A DNA stretch of 64,000 nucleotides from Lithodes maja (taxonomy: Eukaryota; Arthropoda; Malacostraca; Decapoda; Lithodidae), in contig JBAKBP010001410.1 of assembly GCA_037953745.1 (NCBI GenBank), positions 150,545 through 214,544 of the forward strand. The letters are read 5' to 3'. Under the pieces are notes generated by a model. The model was not told the DNA's origin. It was given only the letters and a program-made list of their open reading frames with translations, and did no database searches. How positions within the stretch are numbered: the stretch's first letter is position 1; every line of letters starts with the position of its first letter. The position numbers and the translations under genes were made by a program. Below, piece after piece: positions 46,825 through 57,850 of the stretch.

Positions 46825-47394
46825 ATGCCTCAACTAATTAATGACGAAGATGCTCGAGTTTTCATAGAATCAGAACCCACAGCCCCTGATATTGACTGTC
46901 TGTCAAACTCCGAACTGAAAGTGCTTGCCTCACATCTCCAATTAACTGTCTCAAACATGTCCAAAGTAGAGGTGGCTCAGACCATAAAAACCTACCTGTT
47001 CCCTGTAGAAGGCGAGGAGGGTGACGGAGCAGTTGGTGGGATCCCGAGTAATCCTAGCCAACTTGATGAACATTTGCCACCTGGTTTGACCGGTGATCAA
47101 GTACTGGAACTAGCCAGACTAAAAATAGAAGAAGCCAGAATAAAAGCAAATACTGAAGAAGCCAGAATAAAAGCAAATACAGAAGAAACCAGCATAAAAT
47201 GTGAATATCAATATCGTATAGCTCAACTAAATGTCAATACAAATGCTCCCTTAATTGCTCCCCCTCTGGGATTGACTATGACTAGTGTCATTCCACCTTT
47301 CACTGAGGATAATGTGCAGGATTTCTTTGTTTTGTTTGAGGAAGTTGCTGGAGGACAAGAGATCAATGACCTTTTATGTTACAAACCGTTTTGA
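46825..47394 (+). pseudogene. gag: Gag N-terminus of element 3, ends at a frameshift
   Basis: 189 codons. SAP-like segment LSNSELKVLASHLQLTVSNM then KVEVAQTIKTYLF (~residues 30-65), acidic GDGAVGG linker, a coiled coil with a 9-residue tandem repeat (EARIKANTE), and the capsid start (VIPPFTEDN). The frame ends in TGA at 47392; the conserved continuation (LTGQARATYLS) is in the next ORF, one base back, so a frameshift mutation lies near 47370-47394. Confidence 0.85.
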
Positions 47395-48797
47395 CAGGGC
47401 AGGCTCGAGCCACGTATTTGTCAGAAGTAGCAGAGGTTAGGCAGGATTATGACAATCTCAAAGAAGCTATCCTAAAAACCTATCAATTGCAGCCTGAGGC
47501 TTACAGGCAATCTTTCCGTAAAAACCAGAAGAAAGTAGAAGAAACCCATAAGGTATTTGCCAGGACCATGACTAAAACTTTCAATCATTGGGTCAAGAGT
47601 AAGAAAGTCACAAGCTACAACGATCTGAAGGAGTTGGTCCTGTTAGAAAATTTCCTATGGAAAATTGATTCTTCTGTATCCTATCATTTAAAGGGGAAAA
47701 GGGTAGATTGTCTTGCCGACGCCGCTGACATGGCTGACACATACGTGCTCAACAACAAATTTTGTGGAAAGAAGCTCTACGATAATTCTAGCTCTAATTT
47801 TAAGTATCCCAATCACAAATCTGACAGACCCAGTCACAAGCCTGTAACGTCTTCCCCAGCTAGCCAAAATAGAATTGTTCCCCCAACTAAAAATGCGACT
47901 CAGGGCAATGGTAACAGAGGTGGAGCCCAAAGTAATAGTAATGCTCAAAGAGGGAACGTTCCCGTATCCCCTAAAGTATGTACTTTTTGTGGCATGAGAG
48001 GCCACCTAGCTTATCAGTGCTGGGCCAAGGAGAAAACTGAGAGATCGGGGCAGACTGTTGTCGCCGTATCTCAAATTCCATATGTGCCTTTAATGCAGGA
48101 CTCCCGACAGAAGGAGTACCTAGCACCAAAAGTTCCTTTAATGCAGGACTCCCGACAGAAGGAGTACCTAGCAGCTAACGTAAATCATCTAGACAGGGGT
48201 GTAGTAGCATGTGTGGTGCAACCCACTAGGGTTAAGCCAATAATAATTTCACCATCAGTGCAGGACAGTTACCGTCCCTTTATTTCATCTGGCAACGTGA
48301 GATTAAATGGTTGTATGCATGAGGTAAAAATTCTGAGAGACACAGGTTCTACTAGCACCCTCATGGTGAATCCTTACACTGAGTGCCCACCTGGCGAACC
48401 AGTTGTAATGAGAGGTGCTGGAGGCCAATTTTATGCACACTTGGTAAAAGGCGAAATTGAATGTGAGTTACTACAGGGTGAGGCCACCATAGCTTTGTGT
48501 AGGTCCCAAGATATCCCTGTGCCTGGGGTAATACTCCTTTTGGGGAATGATGTAGCAGGTGAGAAGGTCCGACCAGACCCCATTTTGTCACTTTCCCCTG
48601 TTAACGAGCCACTAACTGGTGAGCTCGAATATGAGATGCCAACTGTTTTCCCTGTGTGTGCTGTCACACGTTCAATGTCTCAAGTAGCAGTTCCCTCAGA
48701 CAGAAATGTACTGAATGTAAGAGTTGATGAAAGGGATAATGAGAGTGTGAATGACGCTCCAACTGTTGTGCCTGATGATGTAACTGAGGTGGATTAA
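47376..48797 (+). CDS. gag-pr: Gag C-terminal part plus protease of element 3
   Basis: 473 codons: rest of capsid (LKTYQLQPEAYRQSFRKNQK), CCHC zinc knuckle CTFCGMRGHLAYQC (near 47980-48020), a 16-residue tandem duplication (VPLMQDSRQKEYLA twice), and a retropepsin LRDTGSTSTL with DTG at 48339-48347 and a second motif VILLLGNDVAG. It ends with TAA at 48795-48797. The next ORF is in the same frame, so gag-protease and pol are separated by one stop codon, not a frameshift. Confidence 0.88.
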   Translation: MLQTVLTGQARATYLSEVAEVRQDYDNLKEAILKTYQLQPEAYRQSFRKNQKKVEETHKVFARTMTKTFNHWVKSKKVTSYNDLKELVLLENFLWKIDSSVSYHLKGKRVDCLADAADMADTYVLNNKFCGKKLYDNSSSNFKYPNHKSDRPSHKPVTSSPASQNRIVPPTKNATQGNGNRGGAQSNSNAQRGNVPVSPKVCTFCGMRGHLAYQCWAKEKTERSGQTVVAVSQIPYVPLMQDSRQKEYLAPKVPLMQDSRQKEYLAANVNHLDRGVVACVVQPTRVKPIIISPSVQDSYRPFISSGNVRLNGCMHEVKILRDTGSTSTLMVNPYTECPPGEPVVMRGAGGQFYAHLVKGEIECELLQGEATIALCRSQDIPVPGVILLLGNDVAGEKVRPDPILSLSPVNEPLTGELEYEMPTVFPVCAVTRSMSQVAVPSDRNVLNVRVDERDNESVNDAPTVVPDDVTEVD

Positions 48798-49865
48798 TCT
48801 GACACCTTTATGGCTCATCTTGACCCTAACGATGACCATGAAACCCCTCTAAATTGTCCTAGTGGCCTGGTAGAGCTACAGAGAGATGATAGTGAATGCA
48901 AGGAGTTAGCTGCCAGGTCCGTGAGTGAAGAGGAATGTGAGAAGGAGGGTGGTGAATGTTTCTACCTCAAAGGAGGAGTATTGTGGCATAGGTGGAGACA
49001 GCCACACAGACCAATCGATGACGGGGCTTGGGACGTCCATCAAGTAGTAGTCCCCAAACCTTGTCGTAGAGATATCATGGAAATGGCACATTGTATACCA
49101 TTGGCAGGACACATAGGTGTGAGAAAAACTCTAGACAGAATCAGAGCCCACTTTTACTGGCCAGGAATGCGTGGAGATGTAGTGGAGTTTTGTAGAGTGT
49201 GTCACACTTGCCAGATGACAGGAAAACCCAATCAGAAGGTGCCTGTACAAGTGTACATCCTCTGGTGCCCTTGCCCGTTTTCGAAAATCCTTTTTACTCG
49301 GGTGGTAGTGGACATTGTAGGCCCATTGCCTAAGACTTCCCAAGGTAACATTTATTTATTAACTATCATGGACATGGCAACTCGCTACCCAGAGGCTATA
49401 CCCTTAAGGACTACCTCTGCTCCAGCTGTCATCAAGGAACTGCTCAAATTCTTCACCAGAATGGGTTTCCCCCATGAGGTGCAAAGTGATCAAGGAACTA
49501 ATTTTACCTCTAACATTTTTCAGCAGCCCCTGAAGGAGTTGGGTATCGAGCATGTTAAGTCTAGCACCTACCACCCAGAGAGTCAAGGGGTTCTCGAACG
49601 GTATAATCAGACATTAAAAGGAATGTTGCGTAAATATTGTACAGAGACCGGAGTTGAGTGGGATAAGGGGGTACCTTTTCTTTTATTTGCTACTCGTGAG
49701 GTTCCAACTGAATCCCTGGGTTTTTCCCCTAATGAGCTAGTTTTCGGTCACCAGGTAAGAGGCCCTTTGCAACTATTGCAGGATAGCCTAGTTGGCCAGG
49801 AGGGGAACCAAAACCTCCTCAAGTATGTTTCAGATTTCAAAACCCGGCTGAGATCCTCATGTTAG
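48798..49865 (+). pseudogene. int: Integrase of element 3
   Basis: The open frame continues from the TAA (first ATG at 48810) to TAG at 49863. Zinc-binding domain (H...GHIGVRK...CHTC, about 49087-49215). Core aspartates in VVVDIVGPLP (about 49309) and SDQGTNF (49486), and glutamate in GVLERYN (49594), a D,D-35-E spacing. Between the zinc domain and the first Asp an aberrant stretch (VYILWCPCPFSK) replaces the usual Pro-rich linker. The TAG is in frame with the following ORF, so the integrase tail is cut off. Confidence 0.88.
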
Positions 49866-50950
49866 TTTGCCGCTCAAAACTTGACAGTGGCTAAAAGCTC
49901 CATGAAGAACTGGTATGACAGAAAAGCCTGGGAGAGGGAGTTTCAGCCTGGTAATGAGGTATTGGTCCTGCTCCCCCTTTTTGGCCAACCTTTATCTGCC
50001 AAGTTCAGGGGCCCATATAAGATCATTCGGAGGGTGAGCATTACCGATTATCTAGTAACTACCCCAGACAGGAGAAAGCCCACGCAAGTATTCCATATAA
50101 ATATGTTGAAACCCTACCATAGGTCCCCTGATTCCTCTCCTCCAGATTCTCCCACTGTGGCAGTAAATGTCAGGACCTGTGGACAGCCTGGTGCGGACGA
50201 AGTCGTCAGTTCTCTTACTGACCCGCAACAGACTGTTCCAGAGCCTGAAGGTATCCATGCAGACTTTGACTTGTCATGTAGCCTATCCAACTTTCAGTAT
50301 AATTCAGTAGCTTGGGGGGAATTACCATCTAAACTATGTCATCTTCCCTCTGATCAAGCGAACCAACTAATCTCTGTTTTATCTCAGTCTCCCAGTGTGT
50401 TCCGTGATACTCCAGGGCTCACTTCTTTGGCCTTGCACGACATCGACGTAGGGGATGCAATTCCAATTAAACTATCCCCCTACCGTGTCTCACCACAACG
50501 CAGGAGTATACTGCAGGTCGAGCTTGACTTCATGTTTTCAAACCAGCTGATCACAAGGGCCTTAAGCCAGTGGAGTAGTCCGGTCATACTTGTGCCAAAG
50601 CCAGACGGGAGCCACAGGTTATGTATGGACTATAGGCAAGTTAATGCTGTCACAAAGAATGATACCTACCCACTGCCACGGATCAAAGATTGCATTTACC
50701 AAGTTGGCCTCATCCAGCAGTAATTTTACCTTAATGAGAGGATTTTGGCAATTAGCTCTCCCTTGTAGCGAGGTAACTATCATGCTTTAGTAGTGCGCTG
50801 TCAAGCCTTCAGCTGTGAGATGCCTTGCAGTTCGAATAACGATCCAGCTACGTTCCGGCTATGTTCTGATGTGGTACCTGGAGACGTTGCCTACTTTGGG
50901 TGATATCCTTATTATATCCTCATTATAATCTTGCTGTTGCCAATCTGGTG
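49866..50950 (+). pseudogene. pol: Integrase tail and truncated RT of element 3
   Basis: In the same frame as the integrase: GPY/F module (KFRGPYKIIRR), linker, then RT start with LSPYRVSPQRR, VPKPDGSHRLCMDYRQVNAV and YPLPRIKD, ending at 50723. After a frame change, LMRGFWQLALP follows, then remnants of the MPFG-NAPATFQ block and a damaged active-site region near 50870-50910. Beyond that only ANLVVNL is legible. The rest of RT and all RNase H (about 0.7 kb in the sister elements) are missing before the polypurine tract at 51010-51019. Non-functional. Confidence 0.88.
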
Positions 50951-51019
50951 GTGAATCTATTTATGTATTATGTTTAATATTATGTACTATACTCCTTAAA
51001 CTCCATTCTAGGGGGGAGG

Positions 51020-52493
51020 TCTGACATAAGGAGCCCTGTATGTTAATTTAAGAGTTAGAATTAGAGTTGAAGGAGTGCCAAACTACCCAGGCGGCGAAGC
51101 AGACCAGCGAGCAAACCAGCGAGGGGGAAACCAGCTCGTCCGCATACCAGCAAACAAGCCTTCACACCTGCGTGCGTCATAGGGGACCCCTGCAAACTAC
51201 TTCTATGACCCGACGCTATGACGTATGATCGACGCCAGGAGACCCCATTGGACCACACAACTCGAGGAGCTATGATAGGGGCGCGCACCATCACTCGCCT
51301 CCTGATTCGTTCCTACACCATCATTGTTTAGTATATAAGACCCGAGTAGTGGGCATTCAAATCAGTCTCATTTGGAGTTGGGGAAGGTGAACTTGCAGCT
51401 GGAGGAGGACGGGGTGAAGTATTATAATGGGATTGTGACTGTCAGTCAGATTATATAAGTGTATGTTAAGTGTGTTCGGTGTAAACACTTACGTTATGTT
51501 GGTTAGTGAGATATGTGATTGGGAATTAACTTTAACGCTACTATTATGTACTTCACTATTTGACTGGGAATTAACGTTAACGCTACTATTAAGTACTTAA
51601 CTATTTTAGTTGACTAACTTGTGGACTAAAGCAACTCTTTAAGTAATTGGGTTATGATGAAAGTAATACTATTGTTTTATATTAATACTTACGAGTTCTT
51701 TCATTTTCTTTTAATTAAGCTTACATTGCTTAACGGTGCTTAGTACGGTGATGCTATTGTCTCATATAAGTAATATCGCCTTAGACTAACATGGCTGTGT
51801 TAATATTACTTCTAGTGATTTCCTAAGCTGAAGAAAATTCTTTTAGCTCCAAAATATTATTTTTGCTTTTCATATTATTTGAGTGAGACTTGAATCGAAT
51901 CTATGAAGCGATCCTGCAACTTAATTTACTCATAATCAAACCTCAATGTTACGTGGTTAAGAAATACATTTAACTAATTATTAAATATATATCTAACTTT
52001 TTATGTGACTTTGATATAAATCCTGATGATAATAATAATATAATACTGTTAACGTAAGACAAGAACCAAGAATAATTACATTAAATATAAATAAAAGGAC
52101 ATATAAGAAAACTATCTATTCATTTCAAAAAGGGTAAGAGACAGAAATATTCTTACTTTAATATTTATCTTTCAAGACTTTTTATAGAATTAATAGTCCT
52201 TCTTTAGATATACTTCTTCGGTTCATAACCATAGCCTACTAAGCTTCGGTTAAATAATATTTTTTTATAAATACTACATGACTTTAATTAGTTTCAGTAT
52301 TTTTCATAATTAAAGAGTATCAGTCAATAAAGGATACTAAGGCCTAAGATCCAAAAGGAAAGGAAGCAACAACAGGAAATAATTTTATTAGATTTTACTT
52401 TTATTTTGCCTTCAGCTGCCTGATACCTTAATATATATCTCTGTGCTATCTAGATTCATCAAGTTAACCACTTGACGATCAAGATACGTAACA
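51020..52493 (+). repeat. 3' LTR of element 3
   Basis: 1,474 bp. Longer than the 5' LTR by about 49 bp because of a tandem duplication around 51525-51600 (GGGAATTAAC...CGCTACTATTA occurs twice). Confidence 0.9.
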
Positions 52494-52631
52494 ATATGTA
52501 TATATAATAACAAGGTATGCAACCACTTTCAGTAGGAGTGACAATTACCCTGGTATATAACGGCTTGTTTACGTAATATTTGTCACTGCTAACCTGTATA
52601 TCGGATATCTGTAGGTAGAATAGGGCACAGA

Positions 52632-52633
<2 letters not shown>

Positions 52634-52677
<44 letters not shown>
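52634..52677. repeat. (TA)n inside the left inverted repeat
   Basis: Longer than the equivalent TA tract in the right inverted repeat (about 53577-53592), showing microsatellite drift between the arms. Confidence 0.9.
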
Positions 52678-52678
<1 letters not shown>

Positions 52679-52814
52679 ATTAACAGAAGCACTGAGTACT
52701 TTACACACATGTTTGAGCTATAAACAGTACACTTTTACCTCCAAAAATCGCCCGCCAGATCTTCCATGCAAGGACGAAATATTAAATTTGTGTCGAACTC
52801 TCCGAATTAGGGTC

Positions 52815-53436
52815 ATAGACACAGGTTATTGTCGAGTCGTGTATTAGTAAGTTTAAATATATATTATAGTACATTTGAATAGTCTTTGGTCCTTTGTTTT
52901 AATTTATAATCAACAAAATGATATAGTGTCTATGTTTGATCTTACATCTGTGTTCAACTAATTTTGTAACATGCACTATAGTTATTTACACAAACTAAGC
53001 TATACAATCATAAACCTGCGAGAAAACGAACTAGGCTTAATCCTACTAGGCTAGGCTAATTATTCACTCATTACATACTAACCAGTTTAGTGCACGAGTA
53101 CTTGCTAACATTATTAAATATATTGATGTAAACAACGATGGAGCATATCTTGTAATCGTCCATAGCTCGCCTCAAGCAATAAAGCTGTACCCTGCTCCAA
53201 CTTTGTTTTGGTGTGACATTTAAATAAACCCCGCTGGCCCGCTTAGGTCTGCATTCAAGACTGGATATATAATTATGTTTGTTTAATGTTAATTTTGAAG
53301 TTGGGTGATGGTAGAAGTATTTAGTTCTAATAAAGTACTAAGACATAATTATATAGTATGATATTCTAGATAGTATTTTCGCATATTTATCTACCGAATG
53401 AACATCTATTATATAACCATGAAAACGAAGTTTCGC
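52815..53436. other. Centre of the TIR element, non-coding
   Basis: 622 bases between the inverted repeats. AT-rich, no ORF of note. Confidence 0.6.
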
Positions 53437-53789
53437 GACCCTAATTTCGGAGAGTTCGACACAAATTCAATATTTCGTCCTTGCATGGAAGATCTGGCGG
53501 GCGATTTTCGGAGGTAAAAGAGTACTGTTTATAGCTCAAACATGTGTGTAAAGTACTCAGTGCTTCTGTTAATCACATATATATATATATATCGTCTGTG
53601 CCCTATTCTACCTACAGATATCCGATATACAGGTTAGCAGTGACAAATATTACGTAAACAAGCCGTTATATACCAGGGTACTTGTCACTCCTACTGAAAG
53701 TGGTTGCATACCTTGTTATTATTATATACATATTGATACCTGTATAGACGCACGAGCATCTACTCAGACGCCTGTGAGTTGGCATTAGA

Positions 53790-54960
53790 AGTGATGGTAG
53801 TAATAGTGGGATTGATGGTGATAGTAGTGATGATGGTGATAATAGTAGTGATGATGGTTGTAGTTGTATTGATGATGATGACAGTAGTAGATATGATGGT
53901 GACAGTAGTAGATATGATGGTGACAGTACTAGTATTATTGATGGTCATAATAGTAGTGATGATGGTGACAAGTAATGATGATAGTTGTAGTGATGATGGT
54001 GTGAGTATTAGTGATGATGTTGAGTAGTAGTGATGATGGTGAAAGTTGTAGTGATGATGACCATAGTTGTGATGATGAAGATCATAGTAATGGTGATGAT
54101 GGCAGTAGTAGTGATGATGGTGATAGGATACATGATGGTAATACGTGTGACAGTAGCAATGATGGTGGTTATAGTAGTAGTGATGATGTTAACAGTAGTA
54201 ATGATGATAGTAAGATGGTGGTGATGATAGTAGTAATGATGGTTGATAGTTATAGTATCTATAATAGTATAATAGTAAAATGATCATAGTAATGGTGATG
54301 ATTGCAGTAGTCGTGATGATTGTGGCAGTTGTATTGATTATGGCAGTAGTAGTGATGATGGTGTTTGTGATTGATGATGGTATTATTAGTGATGATGGTG
54401 ACAGTACTAGTAGTAGTATTGATGGTCATAATAGTAGTGATGATGGTGACAAGTAATAATGATAGTTGTAGTGATAATAATGAAAGTATTGATGCTGGTA
54501 GTGACGATGGTGTGAGCATTAGTGATGATGGTGAGTAGTAGTGAGGATTGGTGAAAGTTGTAGTGATAATGACAATAGTTGTGGTGATGAAGATCATAGT
54601 AATGGTGATGATGGTGACAGTAGGATAAATGATGGTAATATTTGTGACAGTAGTATGGTGGTTATAGTAGTAATGTTGATTGTAAGATGGTGGTGATGAT
54701 ATTAGTAATGATGGTTGATAGTTGTATCAATGATGATAGTAGTGATTAAAATGGTAGTGACCATGGTGACAGTAGTAGTGATGATGGTGAGAGTAGTAGT
54801 GATGATTGTTATTGTAGTAGTTATTATGATCATAGTATTTGTGATGATAAAAGTAGTCATGATGATTGTGGCAGTTGTAGTGATGATGGCAGTAGTAGTG
54901 ATGATGGTGATTGTGATTGATGATGATATTAGTAGTGATGATGGTAACCCATCGCAGAGT
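53790..54960. repeat. GAT/GTA-rich degenerate trinucleotide array
   Basis: About 1.1 kb of GTAGTGATGATGGTGACAGT-type sequence with variations. The block from about 53925 (GGTGACAGTACTAGTA) to 54260 is repeated from about 54396 to 54730 (same phrases GATGAAGATCATAGTAATGG and GATGGTCATAATAGTAGTGA), so the array contains a ~480-bp higher-order duplication. The Val-Met/Ser-Asp and Thr-Ile/His-rich ORFs are repeat artefacts. Confidence 0.9.
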
Positions 54961-55370
54961 TGGGTATGCCGTTTTGATTTTGGGCAAAACGGCACATCTA
55001 CTTTATTATTATATGGGAAGATTGGTCTATACATTGTTTGGCAAGTATTTCCAATAATTAAGTGTGTTTCTTTTCTAGACTTCGTAATTTCCGATCTGAT
55101 TCGAATATTAATGCACCATATGCTCTAATGATTACGGTATAATTTTATTTCTTATTAGCCTTTTAAGCCTTTCCGTTCCTGACCTCGTTATCTCTCCCTC
55201 TGACAACTCTGATGGCTTTGTTCGTGATCTATCCCTTCTCATTTCCTTCCTCCTCATTGCTTCACTTGCAACTTCAAAATCAGAAAACACTACTAAACAG
55301 TCTGCACTTTACAGTAAATATGTTTCATCCTTAAGATTTTTGGTGCTTTTTCAGCAGCCTTTCTGTCCAG
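54961..55370. other. Unassigned sequence
   Basis: No feature recognised after the GAT array. Confidence 0.4.
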
Positions 55371-55787
55371 CGTGAACCAATATATGGTGTTAGGCATAGC
55401 AAACATTGAGATGACGGGGCTCGAGGACAATGAGTCAAAACATCCACAGAACCTGCTTCCACATATAGAAGAGTCCCCAACATCCACATGCAGAAATGCG
55501 GGCATAAAAACCACAGGAAGGAGAAACAAGACAAACAACTACAAACCAGAAATCAATCTCAGTGCCCCCTACCAACACCTAGAGGTAAACAAACCCCACT
55601 ACCTGGACAGCAAGGATACGGGCCGCTCCCAGGCGCTAATCCCTTCCGGCCGATGCTCCAACAATGGCCGCTCCCCTCCACAGGTGTGAAGTCCACACCA
55701 GAACCAGATCTCGACTATGACGAGACATTTTATGGAATTAAGGCATCAACGTCCTCAATTTCCCTGTCTCTACCCACAAGGAAATAA
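55371..55787 (+). other. Two overlapping plus-strand ORFs of unknown origin
   Basis: Frames 55372-55689 (105 codons) and 55488-55787 (99 codons) overlap. The second ends with a proline-rich segment (PLPGQQGYGPLPGANPF) and an acidic LDYDETFYG motif, and is followed by AATAAA-type signals near 55950 and 56015. No known domain. Candidates are the end of a LINE ORF1 or an exon or retrocopy of a host gene. Amino-acid composition alone cannot decide. Confidence 0.25.
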
Positions 55788-56479
55788 CTACCACTACTAC
55801 TACGAGAACGACAAACAACAACAAGAGTAGTATTCCAACTAGTAACGAAAGCATTGTATAAAACCTAACAAATGTATGAGAACCTTCAAAACTGTATATT
55901 AATTATTATTCACTTCTTCAAGCTTTCTAATATCTACTTCTAATGTTAATAAATAAAAAAATAACATTATCTATGTAACCCTATATGTACTATATTGTTA
56001 AGACCTTTATTTAATAAACGAACAATAATCCAAAACCTGTAATTCACATGCCTCTCTTATTCCGAAATGCACTACCAGAATACCAAATTAAAAAACGAAT
56101 ATTACCTGTCCGAAACAATATATTGTTAGGCAAAGTTGACTCCACCATTGGGTACCTCTCCTTCGGGCGAACGTGCCGGATCGTGATATAGTTAGCTCGG
56201 AGAATACTTCCTTAGGGGTTAGCCTAAATCTCCTTGATAAGTATCCTGCAAGCGGTTTGAGTGCAGTGACCAAGTGCGAGTGATGGGCGACGTAGAAGTG
56301 ACCATTCTACCAGTGCGACAGAAGGACGTGTCCCCCTGGTGTAAACAGGCAGCTGGATATCTTACTCAGTTACCATGTGTGACCAGATCTCTCACGGCTC
56401 CTACTTCTATTCTTCAACAAACTTAAGTGCCTCTTTTTCAATTCTATTGTTTTGATGATTATTGAGAAGGTTATAATAC
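55788..56479. other. Unassigned sequence before the right arm
   Basis: AT-rich with possible polyadenylation signals at its left side. Short minus ORF 56088-56273 without recognisable features. Confidence 0.4.
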
Positions 56480-57850
56480 TTAGATAAGTTAAGTGTTCAA
56501 GGTGCCGTCCTTTAGAGATTATTTATTCTCGCCTTCTAGCAATCGTCACTCGCATTGAGAGAACAATACATATTATATCTGTGGGATTGATATAACTATA
56601 TTCCTTGACTTATACATTTCTATAATTCATATACGGGTTATAGTTAAAGTTAATAGTAGAATACATACACCATACACGTAATTACCAGTGAAAAATCTAT
56701 CAGATCTTATTCTGTTTTAGTTATTATAGCTGGGTACGTAATCGAGTGTATAAATGTCCACAGAGAGAGAGTTATTATCAGTCTCCTATTCAGACTAAAT
56801 TTATTGTTATATCTTCCTGACGTCAAACTCAGTTTAAGTTTCCCCTTTTGAGTTAGAGTTAAACTCCTGTTCGTATCACGCCGAGTTAATCCGTCCCGGC
56901 AAGATCTTCAGCCTTTCACACAGGTTAATATGATTTATTCCTCATTCATTGAATTTATCTTCATTATTGTAACTCTATGAGTTAATTCAGATTAGTATAA
57001 TCTATTGTATTGAATTAACGTCCTGTTATTTATAGTTCAGCTAGTAACTTAGTTCTATATAACTAGTTCACACTATACGCGTTCGCTCAGTAATATTTAC
57101 CTTCCCCATTCACTCGCTAAATCGCGTTTATTTTTCAACGGGATACTAGCTATTTTCTTTTGAGATTAACCTCTCTGTGTATGTATTATGGGATGGGTAT
57201 ATAAATATCTTATTTACGCTTATTGATGTTATTACATTAGTACAACTTGTATATTTAATTTTTGTGATTTATGAAGCAAGAGTAACTATCCTTATTATTA
57301 ATCCATTGAGGATATTCTGAGTGTATTTTACATAGACACCACTTATTTAAATAATTGTGCCTGTTGCCATAGCTAAGAAGAAATAAAACTTCTGTACCGA
57401 ACTTGTGTATTCTGTGATATTGGTGGAGATTGATTGAACTAAGAATTATAATTATTAAAGTGAGCTATGTTCCCGTTGAGTGTTGTAGTTCTGAAGCTTT
57501 CCAAGAGTGGAAATATTGAACTGTATAAAGCGACTACAAATTATAGCGTCGCATAACACATATACATTATACATCTGACAACACCATTTCCTTGGCTGGA
57601 TATTATTTCTCATAGTATTTCATTACCTTTGGGTATATCCATTATTAACTATACTGGAAGATGTTATAATAGGCCGTATGAATTATTGAAACTAAGTACA
57701 GTACCAATTTATATAATTATAAAAGTGTATTTTTCCTAGAGCATTGCAGTATTGTATTTATTTTTATTTAATTGTATTAAATTTAACGTAATGGAGAGAT
57801 AGGCTGTCGAATGAGGAAGTACGAGATCGTTGTGGTGTTAATGTGGATGA

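Larger units (their letters stand above)
45313..52493 (+). mobile_element. Decayed LTR retrotransposon 3 (Ty3/Gypsy, integrase before RT), RT end and RNase H lost
   Basis: A 7,181-bp element whose LTRs are 45313-46737 and 51020-52493. Its borders are set by ATAT on each side (45309-45312, 52494-52497) and by the undisturbed right inverted repeat of the host TIR element, which has ATAT once at the matching place. Both LTR copies begin TCTGACATA and end CGTAACA, so either the LTR starts with TC or two extra bases are present. LTRs differ at more than twenty positions plus a ~49-bp tandem duplication in the 3' copy, so it is older than elements 1 and 2. It lies 14 bp from element 2. Confidence 0.9.
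36136..53776. mobile_element. ~1.3-kb TIR element split by two LTR retrotransposons
   Basis: The outer ends CACAGGTGCCTGAGTAG (36136) and CTCAGACGCCTGTG (ending 53776) are inverted. A 7-bp duplication, AGTTGGC, flanks both ends (36129-36135, 53777-53783). The right inverted repeat is 53437-53776 (340 bp). The left one is broken into 36136-36172, 45303-45312 and 52494-52814. Removing the two LTR elements and their 4-bp duplications leaves 1,326 bp: arms of about 340-370 bp and a 622-bp centre (52815-53436) with no coding capacity. Termini fit CANRG and a 7-8-bp duplication, as reported for P-type transposons; hAT is an alternative. It is non-autonomous. Confidence 0.8.

Noticed and set aside
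53779..55128. Val/Met-rich and Ser/Asp-rich ORFs as membrane or acidic proteins
   Set aside because: They are translations of the GAT/GTA array in different frames.
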